Source: Persicaria tinctoria (taxonomy: Eukaryota > Streptophyta > Magnoliopsida > Caryophyllales > Polygonaceae). Taken from it: DNA of 64,000 bases. The position numbers were made by a program, and so were the translations under genes. Location: contig JBANSL010000002.1 of the NCBI GenBank assembly GCA_037127255.1, positions 11,824,001-11,888,000 of the forward strand. The letters are read 5' to 3'. Of this stretch, positions 49,207-60,133 are shown in pieces (position 1 is the stretch's first letter; every line of letters begins with the position of its first letter). The notes beneath the pieces are model-generated. The model was not told where the DNA came from and did no database searches. It saw nothing but the letters and a program-made list of their open reading frames with translations.

Positions 49207-49833
49207 AATGTAAAACCATTTTTCATCATTCCATCGCACCTTTTGATTGGTTTGGTTGACGATACTATGTAGGATGTGAAGACACATAAAATATCCAGAG
49301 TCAAGTTAATGTTGTTGTTACTCTCTTGTAAAATGACCACTTTAATTACTTAATTTATCTCAGTACTAGTAAAAAATATTGATGAGTGAACTGCCTATGT
49401 AAACTATCATTGGTCCTTAAAATATGTTCTGATTCTACTTATGTAAGTGGAAACTATATAAGGTATTAATGATGAAGGGGTAAAATAGTAATTTTACACT
49501 TTTAACATCGAACATAGCGTAAAAGGTGGGATATGTGGTCTTTTACAAAAATCTAGTTTTTTAAAGGGTGATTTCCTATAAAAAAAATTAATTTAATGGG
49601 TCATTTTATGAAAAATTGTATGCTTAAGAGGTGATTTTCTTGGATTTAGGTGGATCCTCAACCTAAATCCAATCCAGCCCAACACTTGACTCACCCATTA
49701 CAAAATTATAAGATGGGCTGGGCTGGACTAAAATGAATTACCAACTTTGGCCCATTTAATATTTTCAGTGGGCCTTGAAATATTCTCTTAAATACGAGGA
49801 GAAGGTTTGAGTACTTCTGAATTGACCAACACA
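49207..49833. other. Spacer
   Basis: No gene. 49560-49660 has words (ggtgattttct, gtgatttcc) reminiscent of the right arm of the foldback at 27021-27558. Confidence 0.35.
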
Positions 49834-49841
49834 TTGTTAGG

Positions 49842-50975
49842 TAGGGGTGGGCGCGGGACGGGACGGGACGGGATTGGGCCGGGCCGGGACTCGTCCCGCT
49901 AAATTTTTTCGGGACGGGATTGACATTTTTTTTTCGGGACGGGATGGTGTCTGGACGGGACGGGATCGGGACGGGACGGACCTTGTCCCGCATATAAAAA
50001 TAATAAAATATTATATAAATTTGCAAAGTGAAAAATGCTTTCATAATTCATTATTTAGTATAATATGTTGAATACGGTATTATTCTCAACTATATTATTC
50101 AATAATAATATTATTAATATTAATATTATAATACTATTATTAATTCATACAATGATTGTATAATTAATTATAATGTTCAACATATTTGGCTACATTATCT
50201 TACTAGATCAGGACGGAAAGGAATTGAGACGAGATTTACCAATATTGTCTAATTAATTATCGATTGATAGTTAGGAAGAATACCGTATTTAATTAGCTAT
50301 TTGCCTCTTGTAACTCTAAATGGGCGGGATGTGTGTGTCGATCTGTCGGGATCCTCTCCATTGACTCAGTCTGGAATTTCTGACTTTATGCCTGGTCGTG
50401 CTGTTGTTGATGCTGCTCGACGTAAGTGTGTCAAGTATCGAGATTTGTGTACGACGGCTGGTTATGGTTTCCTACCCTTCTCATTCTCTTCATTGGGGGA
50501 GTTGGATACAGATGCGGTTGCATTGCTGAAGCGGATTCAGAAATTCTCGGTATCTCAGGATGCTGGGGCTCGTGTTGCACGTTATATTTTTACTAGACTT
50601 GGCTTTGTTATCGCTAAAGGAGTGGGTGCCCAGATAGTATCTCGGTTGCCCACTAATTTCTTGTAATATGTTTTTATTATTATAATAATAATAAATAATA
50701 ATAATAATAATAAATAATAATAATAATAATAATCCCACGTTATAATTATACTTTACAAGAAAAAAATATAATATGATATAATAATAATAATAATAATAAT
50801 TTTATTATAAATTAATATTATTATTAAATTATATTATAATATTATATATTATTATTATTATTATTATAAAATGAAAATTATTATTATGGTTATAAATAAT
50901 ATTTGCTCAAAATAATAATACTAATAATATATTAGTATTATTTTATAATATTATAATATTATTATTATTATAAAA

Positions 50976-51021
<46 letters not shown>

Positions 51022-51214
51022 GCGGGACGGGACGGGATTTGCGGGATCCCACCGGGATCGTCCCGCGTTTTGTCCCGCATAATTTTTGCGGGACGGGATT
51101 CGCTATTTTGTCCTAAATCCCACCGGGATCGGGACGGGATCGGGACGGGACCGGGACGGGATCGGGACGGGACCGGGACGGGATCGGGATTTGCGGGATT
51201 TGTGCCCACCCCTA
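49842..51214. mobile_element. Non-autonomous hAT element with a captured coding segment
   Basis: TAGGGGTGGGCGCGGGACGG at the left and GTGCCCACCCCTA at the right are flanked by the perfect 8-bp TSD TTGTTAGG (49834-49841 and 51215-51222). The subterminal parts are arrays of cgggacggga / gggatcggga words. The interior has AT microsatellites (50680-51020) and a 121-codon open frame at 50301-50666. Same family as the 70-bp element at 10693. Confidence 0.93.
50301..50666 (+). CDS. Partial coding segment captured in hAT (retroelement-associated domain)
   Basis: A 121-codon open frame reading DVCVDLSGSSPLTQSG, YGFLPFSFSSLGELDTDAVALLKRIQKF and ARYIFTRLGFVIAKGVGAQIVSRLP. This pattern (VDvtG.SP..., gFlPFaF...G.l...a...L.Ri, f.RlgF.iqkGvgAQlvaRLP) is one I associate with the C-terminal region of plant hypothetical proteins that often also carry reverse transcriptase-like sequence. 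Its codon composition is far more GC-rich than the microsatellite flanks. The first ATG is probably not native; the segment looks like an internal exon captured by the transposon. Function unknown. Confidence 0.55.
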   Translation: MPLVTLNGRDVCVDLSGSSPLTQSGISDFMPGRAVVDAARRKCVKYRDLCTTAGYGFLPFSFSSLGELDTDAVALLKRIQKFSVSQDAGARVARYIFTRLGFVIAKGVGAQIVSRLPTNFL

Positions 51215-51221
51215 TTGTTAG

Positions 51222-51476
51222 GCTGTGTTTTGGATTCTAATACATTTTGATTATAATGTATAAAAAAATTGAATAGTGTTTGTTTAGTTTCATAATGTAT
51301 TTAAAATAACGTAAGTTTTAAATAAAATACAAGGCAGAGTGCGTCAATTAAACACTTATTATTGCATATAATTAATTATCACAATTTATAAAGTATTTTA
51401 TTTAAAATTTACTTCGTAAAAGTACTAATCAAACACTATTTGTTTATGCATTATAATTGGATTCCAAACAAATACG
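51222..51476. mobile_element. MITE (tttggattc type)
   Basis: The left end ggctgtgttttggattcta and right end ttggattccaaacaaatacgc are inverted repeats, with inner 'cattttgattataatg' against 'cattataattgg'. Non-coding, abutting the hAT at 49842-51214. TSD not resolved. Confidence 0.5.
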
Positions 51477-51489
51477 CATGAAAAAAAAT

Positions 51490-51975
51490 TAGATGGACAA
51501 AACCAACGAAAAACCACCTTGAGATCAATTTCGACGGTTAGTTATCTCATGGTTTAGCTTCAAAATACGTCTATGCCACTACACTAATGGTCGAAACCTT
51601 GGTGCTCTAGTCGGGCTTTGTGGTAGTCAGAGAATTGGACTTGGGACGTTTTAAGGTTGAGAGTGATAGTTTCACACTTTAACTGTCATCAAGACAATCT
51701 CCGGTGTCTGGCCTTGCTTTTGGGAGATTGAGATGTTTGTCATGAACATCCAGTTTCTCCTACAAATAGTTTGAGTGGATATCCTATTTTCACATCTTTC
51801 ATGAAATTAATCGTGTAACAGATAAGGTGACTCATCTCAGACATTCCATTGAGCACGAGACTCTCACATTCCATTTAGAGTTCATGTCTCTCGTCTGAAA
51901 GGATGCCATTGAGAGATGCATCATTAAGGTCCAACACATCTCAAACTGTTGCCTTGTATTAAAAAAAATACCATA
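51490..51975 (+). pseudogene. Decayed LINE RNase H fragment
   Basis: Forward reading with several stops: LEINFDG at the start, FKVESDSFTL, then YFHIFHEINRVTDKVTHLRHS. These are the FDGS, VESD and H.F.E.NRVADK.AH signatures of the plant LINE tail. It ends in an A-run at 51961-51968. The word gagtacttctgaat occurs just after it (51976-51989) and before the hAT at 49809-49822, which may be its TSD with later insertions between. Confidence 0.65.
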
Positions 51976-52094
51976 GAGTACTTCTGAATCCTTCCAACAA
52001 TTCATCCACTAGTCCTGGAAATCTTCAAATTCGCAGCCTCTTCCAACTCTTTGCGGCGAAAAAGCTACACATACCTGAATTATATGTATATAAT

Positions 52095-52790
52095 TAGACC
52101 TGAGTAAATATGGGCCAATCCGCCCGGTAAAATATGCGGGCTTGGATATAGTAGTTGGCCCAAGCGGGCCGACGGGCCCGACTCGGTAGGTCCAGAGGGC
52201 CGGGCTTGGATAGATGGTGAAGCCCAAGCGGGCCGACGGGCTCGGGCCGAATTTATAATAATATTATATATAATTATAATTATATAAATTATATAGAGTA
52301 TTATAAAAATATATACATAATTTCTAAAATTTATAACTATATTGCCGGTGTCATACTAGTGCTAAGTGCTAACTATTCCCAATCATAAACGCTCTCATCT
52401 GCAAAATCAAATCCAATTGAGAAATAAAAACCCTAAATGTTCTCTCTCGCATAGCCTGAGTGCCGCTTGAAAGTATTGGTACACTATAACGTTGATTTGC
52501 ATTTGTTAGTAAGCTAATATTGTCCAGATTTGCCTCGCATTTGAAAATATTTATACAATGTTGTAATTTGTTACTTTTTTTTAGTTCGATTTCGGATAGA
52601 AAACAAATTTGAGATGCTAGGCCCGCTTGGCCCGGTGGACGGCCCGACCTGGCAAAGCGGACGGGCTTGGGCAAGGCACTAGGCCCGAATACCGGACCTG
52701 GCCCAAGCCCGGCCCATTGTATTGGGCTGAAATTTTGGTCGAGGCCCGGCCCAAGCCCGCCCGGTCCGATCCATGCTCAAGCCTATTCTA
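52095..52790. mobile_element. Non-autonomous hAT element (GGGCC-rich ends)
   Basis: The left end TAGACCTGAGTAAATATGGG and right end ATGCTCAAGCCTATTCTA are imperfect TIRs. The 8-mer TATATAAT occurs on both sides (52087-52094 and 52791-52798). The subterminal regions are full of gggcc/ggccc words (gcccaagcgggccgacggg), while the middle is AT-rich. No transposase. Confidence 0.75.
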
Positions 52791-53004
52791 TATATAATAG
52801 ATAATATTTTTTTAGATTTCATAATTTCTAATTTGGTACAGTGGATGGTTATTAAATATATATATATATATATGGCCTTTTTTTTATATATAATATAGGG
52901 TATCTGGGTATATAATAAAGAGTTGAAGAAAAATCTCAAGAGTCTCTTCGGAAACATCGATACAGAAAAATCTCAAGAGTTAATTTTATAGAAAAAATTG
53001 TCTA

Positions 53005-53147
53005 TGTGATAATAGATAGAATAGAGATGAGAAGAAGGGAATGAACTGATGTATTATTGGGGGTCTTCAGGACCCTTTATATAAGAGTTTACATAGGGAA
53101 CTAGGGTTTCTAGTGTTTATCCATCACAATATAATAATATTATAACA
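53005..53147 (-). repeat. LTR (left; 3' LTR of the minus-oriented element)
   Basis: 143 bp, tgtgataata ... ttataaca. It contains ggtcttcaggacc, a hairpin of the same type as the interior array, next to a TATA-like tttatata. Confidence 0.92.
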
Positions 53148-53523
53148 CTCTCCCTTGGATAAACATTCCTAAATATTACAAAATTACATATCTTGCCTAG
53201 AAAACCCAATGGGACAAAACTAGGACCAAGAGAACAAATACATATGACATTTGATACACTTTGGTGATCTGCCTCGTTAAAAACCTTGTCAGGAAAACCC
53301 AGTGGGACAAAACTTGATCGAAGGGAAAAAGAGTGCAGTGCGTGTATACTCCCCCTGAATTCAACATCCTTCTCGAAGTCTTCTCATTCTTCTTGATGGC
53401 GATGTCTTCATGAGCTTATGGTTGAATATCAACATTTTCTTTGACCTGGAATTTCTTCATGATTGACTTGATACGCTTGACTTCCATGTATTGGTGTTGA
53501 GTTGCTTTGAATGCACAAGCATA

Positions 53524-56500
53524 AGGTACTACAGGACCTAGTGTGCTTTTCATTGTTGATCAGGGGGATCTGTTGTATTAAATGGTGCATAAGTTGCCTC
53601 GTTAAAAACCTTAAATTGGAAAACTCAAATGGGATAAAAACCAAGATCAAGGAAAAGAGTACAACATTGTATGGTACTTCAGGACCTAATGCAATGTCAC
53701 CATTTTCACAATTATAGGTACTTCTGGCACTCTTATAAGGATCTTTAATCAATTGCATGTGACGAGACTTTGATATTAATGCTTCAGACATTTTCAATCG
53801 ATCCTTTCATTTATATGCGTATGCAAGTAACACGTCCGTCATTTACTTACATTTAGATCCAGAATTATATTCACTTCCGGTGAATACATTCGCCATATAA
53901 CCTTTTATAGATATTTGTGCAATCAACTTGGCTTTGTATTTTATTTTGTATGAACACCCACTTAAAACCAAATGATGTTACACTTTCCGGTGTTGGAACT
54001 ACAGGTTCAATGCCATCATGCTTAAAGAACTCATTCTTGCATGAATTTCCTTTTTCTAGCTCTTTACTATCATTTCGATGTTGACATCCATTTGTTTATT
54101 CGATGATCATCATATTCTCATAGGCTCTTTCCACTTCTGGGGAATCGTATACCAAGAGCCTAGTGATCTCCAACACTTCTGGTGTACTTGAGAACCACTT
54201 GATATTCATGGAGTTGGAGTTACTTCTGGAACTTCCAAATGAGCTAGTATCTGTGACTTTATCACTTTCTTGGCTTATAGTAAATGCTTTCAATTGCATA
54301 TTTGCTAAACCTTATAATCATTTCATTTATTGAACTTCTGGTTCACTTGTATTTATCCGCGAATATGAAATGATAGAGAAGTTGCTTCCGTGCAATCTCT
54401 TTCTTAATTGTCTCATTTCCTCTCCCCCTAAATACCGAGCATTTGATCACCATTATAAAGCTCTAGGTATTTGATAGCAATAGGGACTCAAACCCCATGT
54501 ATCATCCAACTTCTTTGTGGTCTCGTTGTAGTTCATTTGGAGGAGGTACATCTCGGAACATATGTTGTTTATTCAAAACCTTTGAATGACATGATCTCTT
54601 CTAGAGATAATTAGGGGGATGTTATTGTGTCAAATTCGAAATGCAAACATGCATGGGCCCATTTGACTAACGACTCTTCTGGGTCGTCGTGAGCTACCTT
54701 ATGCTCAACAATGTTTTTGATAGCATTCTCTACCTTGTGTTTCATATGACCAAAGTATTGAGACATCTGTAATCTTGGAATTATACTGGTCTATATGATA
54801 GTGTTCCGTAGATGTCTCATTGAATCCATTCAAGAGACATTAGAGACTTTGCATTTACTTTGAATTTAGATGGTCTTGTCGTTGATTTGCCAAGATGACA
54901 TACCATATATGTTCGGTCACCCTTATAGAGGATCTTTGGGTCCTAGGATCTTCTGGTCCCTTTTAGTGGGTGTGTATGTGAATGCCAATGATCCCGCCCA
55001 TCATCGTTTCACATGAATGACCGAATGCCACAAAGAAAAACATTTTATCATTAACTAACTTTTGGTTAGTGATAAGTTTCAATGGGATAAATGAGTGTCA
55101 AATAAATCATATATATACATTCTCACTCTGTAAGACGTGCTTCTGGCTAGTCATATGAGATATTGGTGTTCAATACCATGTCAATTCATACATATGTGTC
55201 ATTTGTTACTTCAGGTAACAAGATCAATGCTCTTCTGGAGCTATATAGTATTCATCTTGGTTTTATATTCAAGATTGTTTGAGAAAACTTCAGGTTTTCA
55301 AAATTGTTTGACACTTATAAAACCATAATATTCAACCATTAAACCTTGTATTTGGTGATCTATTTAATTTAGATGTCATTGAATGGGTATTGTCAGAAAT
55401 TTCGTTGGTGTCATACTTCAGGTATGAGTCATTTATAATGTTATTCAAGACATTTAGAATTAACCGTATAACAGACCTAGCTATAAGCCACAATAATAAC
55501 TTTGGTCAAGCGCTTAACCATAACCTCTTTGACACCCTCTACCGGAGGGGCATGCTTCAGGCAATGCTTAAAGGATAGTCAGGAAGTGGCCTTTTTACCT
55601 GGGTCGTATCATGTGGTTACTTTTATTGGTTGTATCAACCAAACAAAAATAGTTCTGAATATGATAAAACCCACCTTCCATGTACTTCTTCAGGAGTACA
55701 AATGATAAAATTAGGAACATATACTCTTCCGGAGTTTGTGAAATCCTTTACTCTTTTAGAGTTCATAAAATATTCTTTACTCTTCAGGAGTTAATAAAAA
55801 ATCCACCAGTAGAGTCTTCAGACTCTTAGGTTAGTGTTGAAAAATTTCACAATCTACGGGATTGTGGTAAACCTTTCTCCCAAATGTTCATTTGCCAAAC
55901 AAAACTTCGCATTAGACACTCATGGTAAGTAGTTTCTTCGGGAAACACTTTGAGCTTTGAATTACAATAAGTAAAATCATAATAATTTTATTCAATATAA
56001 AGCAATGAATAATAATAATAAAAAATTGTATTTGTCCACTTCAGGTGGAGCCATGAGAAAAAAACTTGTCAATTTATCATTTTCTTCAAGAAATGATTTA
56101 ATTCATAAAATGATTCAATTTTCAACTTCGAGTGACAATTAGTCTCTATTATGTATATTTCGATCATATACTCCAAAAGATGATAAGTTGCAATTCAAAA
56201 AATATAGTAAGTTGTCATGTAAACATTGTCCATATTCTTCAAGAAATGGTATGATCGATTATTACTCACTTCAGGGAGAAGACAACTTGTATACATTCAC
56301 TTCATACACTTCTGGGTGTGATTTTAAATAATCTTTATGAGGATATACAATATATCTCTTATCATTCATTTACTTCAGGAAATGAATATTGTCACGTCAG
56401 GGACAAATTTGTATTGATGAGAGAGAGAGACATTTTATGAATTTCCTTTTCATATATCTCTTCAGGAGATTATTATCGTTCCTGCAGGAACGATTTATGA

Positions 56501-57830
56501 GCATAATGTGTTCATCCTCTTCAGGGGATGATTTTATTTATTTCGAGAGATAATGATAAATAAATAAATAGTTGATATACATAGTAAAACTATAAAATCA
56601 TAAAATCATAAATAAAATAAAATTGGCATATTGTCAACTTCTGGTGACAAGAAAATGAACATCTGCAAATACATCTTCGTCTACTTCTGGAGACTGGTGG
56701 ATAAATCATAATTTTCTTGTTTAGCTATAAAAATCATCGGTACAAGGATGATTATGAATTTTAAAATTTTATCTACTACGGGAGATAAATTTTATTATGA
56801 TATATAGCCGAAAATATTTTATGTTCTTCAGGAGATAAATAAGAATTTCATCTTCTTCAAGAGATGTGATATATAAATTGTGTTTACTTTATCTACTTCA
56901 TGAGATAAACTACCACGTTTGGGATGATATGCAAATTTAACAATTTATATCTACTTCGGGACATAATGTTTGTCTACTTTTGGAGACAAGAAAATAAAAT
57001 ACAAATTGAAATGAATAATAAAACTGAAAATAAAAAAAATCATCACTACGGGGATGATTTTCAATCGTTCACATCTACTTCAGGAGATGTTCCGTTCATC
57101 TACTTCAGGAGATGATGATTAAACAAATATAATTTAAATAAATTAAATTAAATAACATATAAAATAAATAAACATAAATAATAGATATAATTTCTTCACT
57201 ACAGGGATGAAATTTATCGGCTTGATCATCTCTGCGGGGATGAGATTTATCGGCTTGATCATCTCTGCAGGGATGAGATTTATCGGCTTGATCATCTCTG
57301 CGGGGATGAGATTTATCGTTTCATCGCTTCGAGGATGAGATCAATTTATCATTCATCTACTTCAGGAGATGCGCTCGTTCATCTACTTCGGGAAATGATT
57401 TCGTTCATCCACTTTTGGAGATGATATATAAATTTAACAATTTTATCTACTTCAGGAGATAATTCATCTCCTTCGGGAGATGAAAAATAATTAAAATAAA
57501 CATAAAAATAAGATAAATAAATAAATAAATAATTCATCACTATAGGGATGAAATTCGATCGTTTATCACTAAAATAACATCCGCTTCAGGGGATACGACC
57601 GACTGATCCAATCGCTTCCGGGATTGAGTTTAAATTACTTTATCCGCTTCAGGGGATACAACTTTGATTGATTCAATCACTTCAGGGATTGAGATTACTT
57701 TATCCGCTTCCGGGGATACTACAAAAATCACTTCAGGGATTGAGATTACTTTATCCGCTTTCGGGGATACTACAAAATTGATTGATTAACCACTTCGAGG
57801 GTTACACATAATCTTCGGGGATGTATGAAT
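53524..57830. repeat. Array of short stem-loops with constant loop core CTTCWGG
   Basis: At least 30 short inverted repeats share a loop of the form (a)cttcagg, cttctgg, cttccgg or close variants, while the stems differ and remain complementary. Examples: 53524 aggtactacaggacct; 53869 attcacttccggtgaat; 54129 ttccacttctggggaa; 54331 tgaacttctggttca; 55205 gttacttcaggtaac; 55283 gaaaacttcaggttttc; 55411 tcatacttcaggtatga; 55681 tgtacttcttcaggagtaca; 56631 ttgtcaacttctggtgacaa; 57071 acatctacttcaggagatgt; 57641 tatccgcttcaggggata; 57674 caatcacttcagggattg. Stems are 4-9 bp; at 56364-56387 the stem is attcattt/aaatgaat. Spacing is irregular, mostly 20-150 bp, densest after 56 kb. No protein frame explains the pattern. 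Confidence 0.93.
57208..57322. repeat. 33-bp tandem repeat, three copies, within the stem-loop array
   Basis: The unit gatcatctctgcrggg/atgagatttatcggctt starts at 57224, 57257 and 57290 (period 33). Each unit holds one stem-loop (catctctgc-ggggatg). It shows that some hairpins multiplied by local tandem duplication. Confidence 0.88.
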
Positions 57831-58242
57831 ACTTTACAGGGGCAAAATATGAATCCCTGAAAGTTTTAGGCCTTTTTCTGTAATTGTGTAAAAATTACGG
57901 GCCAAGCTGCGATATTTAAGAAAATGCGGGTTGGTTCCGTAATTAATTAAAAACCTGCAAAATGCAAACCTATCTTCCTCGCTCTTAATTTACAGAAGGA
58001 GACGGCGGCAAGGTCGGTTGTTCCTGGCTCTTCCTTGCGTCGCGGATCCAACCCGACACAAGGCTACCGGATTTCCGACTCCAAGAGGTGGCTGCCGTTC
58101 AAGTTCCGACTAGGTCGAAGTTCGACCTCGGGGTTTGCGTGGAGGTCGGCGGCGTCGCCCAAGGGTAAAGATGAAGTATTCCCAATTGCAACATCTGCAT
58201 TCAATTCTTTTTCAAATTAAGAAGTATAGATGTTATAGATAA

Positions 58243-58686
58243 TTAAACATGGATAATTAAAAGGAAAGAAAATCGAAAACTTCCCTTCGCATCATCGGTG
58301 GATGAAAAAAACATTAGCAATATCGAAGTCATTGAATCGTCGAGCAGGAGCGGGCGATTAGCGAGGTGCATATAGAGCTGCTTCTTACACCGGAACTCAG
58401 CCATCAGCGCCTCACCGTCCTCATATCGGGCAACGATGACTTCGCAATCTGACGGCATACACCGCTCCCAGACAACGTCGATCGGATTCTGATGCCGACC
58501 AGAAAACCTTCGAGACTGCCGCGACTCGGCAAGCGTCCCTAGGCGTCTTGAATGCGACGATGGCGGCGATGCATCCCTACGACACCATGTCGAAGATACC
58601 ACCTTCATTATAGGCCATGATCTCGATAGATGAATTTCAACAGAGATCGGTTTCGATACGGGATGAAGGTCGGCACATAGAAACAA
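58243..58686 (-). CDS. Unrecognised 147-residue frame near the primer site of the LTR element
   Basis: An open frame of 147 codons on the element's sense strand, beginning about 50 bp after the primer-binding site, where gag would start. The sequence (WERCMPSDCEVIVARYEDGEALMAEFRCKKQLYMH) matches no gag zinc knuckle or domain I know, and composition is GC-richer than the array. It could be a degraded gag head or a captured host fragment. A forward-strand frame at 58035-58220 overlaps the same GC-rich block and is probably a shadow. Confidence 0.35.
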   Translation of the reverse strand: MFLCADLHPVSKPISVEIHLSRSWPIMKVVSSTWCRRDASPPSSHSRRLGTLAESRQSRRFSGRHQNPIDVVWERCMPSDCEVIVARYEDGEALMAEFRCKKQLYMHLANRPLLLDDSMTSILLMFFSSTDDAKGSFRFSFLLIIHV

Positions 58687-58734
58687 AAAGGATTATGGTT
58701 GATTTTATTTGGGTAGAGTTTCGTGCTGATAACA

Positions 58735-58877
58735 TGTGATAATAGATAGAATAGAGAGGAAAAGAAGGGAATGAACTGATGTATTATTGAGGATCTTCAG
58801 AACCCTTTATATAAGAGTTTACATAGGGAACTAGGGTTTCTAGTATTTATCCATCACAATATAATAATATTATAACA
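58735..58877 (-). repeat. LTR (right; 5' LTR of the minus-oriented element)
   Basis: 143 bp with the same ends as 53005-53147. Differences are single-base changes around 58757-58760, 58790-58801 and 58843. The hairpin word is gatcttcagaacc here, with one stem change on each side. Confidence 0.92.
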
Positions 58878-58954
58878 GTCTACCAAATTTAGAGTTATTT
58901 TTATAGACAAAAATATTACACTTCTATTGTTTACACAAAAGTCCTCACAATCTT

Positions 58955-59183
58955 TTTTTTATGACGAGGAACCCACCTTTGATGGCAAACCCCGAGCACG
59001 TGATCTAGCCAGCAAAAGTCACGTACCAGGTAAACCGGCTTGCGTCGACCGGCTCGACCCAGTGGTAGAGAGCAAGGTAAATCTTGGGTTTTCATTCAAA
59101 GAAAGAGGCGGAGGCAGAGATCGAATCCGGGACCTCCTTGCTCCTCCCCTTACTCCTTACCACTAGACCACCCCGACTGGGGC
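58955..59183 (-). mobile_element. tRNA-derived SINE, minus strand
   Basis: The 17-bp duplication aaagtcctcacaatctt (58938-58954 and 59184-59200) flanks it. The minus strand begins near ccccagtcggggtggtctagtgg (box A), continues to ggtcccggattcgatc (box B), and ends in poly(A) (T-run at the left). Confidence 0.88.
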
Positions 59184-59372
59184 AAAGTCCTCACAATCTT
59201 GTTAACAATACATGTGGTAGCCCATTAGCTCGTCTAATTGAAAAGAAAATACAATCAACCAAACTATCTTAAAAAACAAAACACATGAATACACGATCAA
59301 TACGTGACTACCCATTAAAATTTGTCCAACTTAAATGCTCTAAACCTAACTAACAAATACTAGCACGTAATA

Positions 59373-60119
59373 GTGACCATATCACACCCATTAAAGATCT
59401 CCTACAATCTAAACCATCTACACCAAACTTTGAGGACTTCTGCGTCATTTGGCAAGCGATATGGGAAATTAGGAACAATGTAATTTTTAAAAACATTGAA
59501 TCAATCTCACAAATTGTTGTTAGATCATTTGTGTAAGTAAGAGATTGACTGAGTGCCAATCCTAATAAACTAAGAAACAAGACAGAAGAAGGATTGTGAT
59601 CAGATGGAAAAAACCGCCTAGGGCCACCTACAAAATTAATGTAGATAGCTCAGCCAAACCTACTGGTTGCTGCCAAGTAGGTGGGATTCTCAGGGACTGT
59701 GATGGAAGTGTGATGGATATCTTTCCACAACAGGTAGATAGTGGTTCAGCTATCCAAACCGAAGTAGCTGCATTTTGTGCAGGTAAAAAAATGGCTTTGA
59801 GAAAAGGTTTACGCTGAGTAATAATTGAAGGTGACTGTCTAGAAGTAATCAAGGCTATAAACGGCGATACAAGACCTAGATGGGAAATATGGTGGCAGAT
59901 TGAGTTATTCAAAAAGATGCAATCGGATTTTGAGCTCATAGAATTCAAACATTGCTTTAGTGGAGCTAATGGTGCAGCAGATTTCATAGTCAGATCTAAT
60001 GTAATTTGTAATATGGATAATCTCCCTTATAATAGAGAATTCTGTAACATCATTCGAAAGGATGATCAGGGTGGCGTTCTGTCTTAAGAACCACCCCTTT
60101 TTACCTACTTAAATAAAAA
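59373..60119 (+). mobile_element. 5'-truncated LINE fragment with TSD (RNase H region)
   Basis: The 14-bp duplication ACTAGCACGTAATA (59359-59372 and 60120-60133) flanks a 747-bp insertion ending aaataaaaa. Forward reading: WQAIWEIRNNVIFKN (about 59450), then IRWKKPPRATYKINVDSSAKP, GGILRDCDGSVMD, QTEVAAFCAGKKMALRKGLR-stop-VIIEGDCLEVIKAI, FKHCFSGANGAADFIV. This is the plant LINE tail with RNase H, broken by a TGA at 59817. Confidence 0.88.
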
Positions 60120-60133
60120 ACTAGCACGTAATA

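Larger units (their letters stand above)
53005..58877 (-). mobile_element. Non-autonomous LTR retrotransposon with hairpin-array interior
   Basis: Two 143-bp LTRs (53005-53147 and 58735-58877; 6 differences by eye, no indels) have TG...CA ends and the 5-bp TSD GTCTA (53000-53004 and 58878-58882). Orientation is minus: next to the right LTR the minus strand reads tgttatcagcacgaaa, a tRNA-iMet-like primer site, and next to the left LTR it reads ccaagggagag, a polypurine tract. About 5.6 kb of interior holds no gag-pol frame. Three copies of 'gcctcgttaaaaacc..aaaacccartgggacaaaac'-type sequence lie at 53194-53640, then the stem-loop array (53.5-57.8 kb), then a GC-richer coding-like part (57.96-58.69 kb). 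Confidence 0.92.

Noticed and set aside
50943..51209. Asn-repeat protein frame
   Set aside because: It is the translation of a (tta)n microsatellite plus cgggac words in the hAT right end.
53429..54299. Reverse-strand frames as copia polyprotein pieces
   Set aside because: They contain no protease, integrase, RT or RNase H motif; they are by-products of the stem-loop array.
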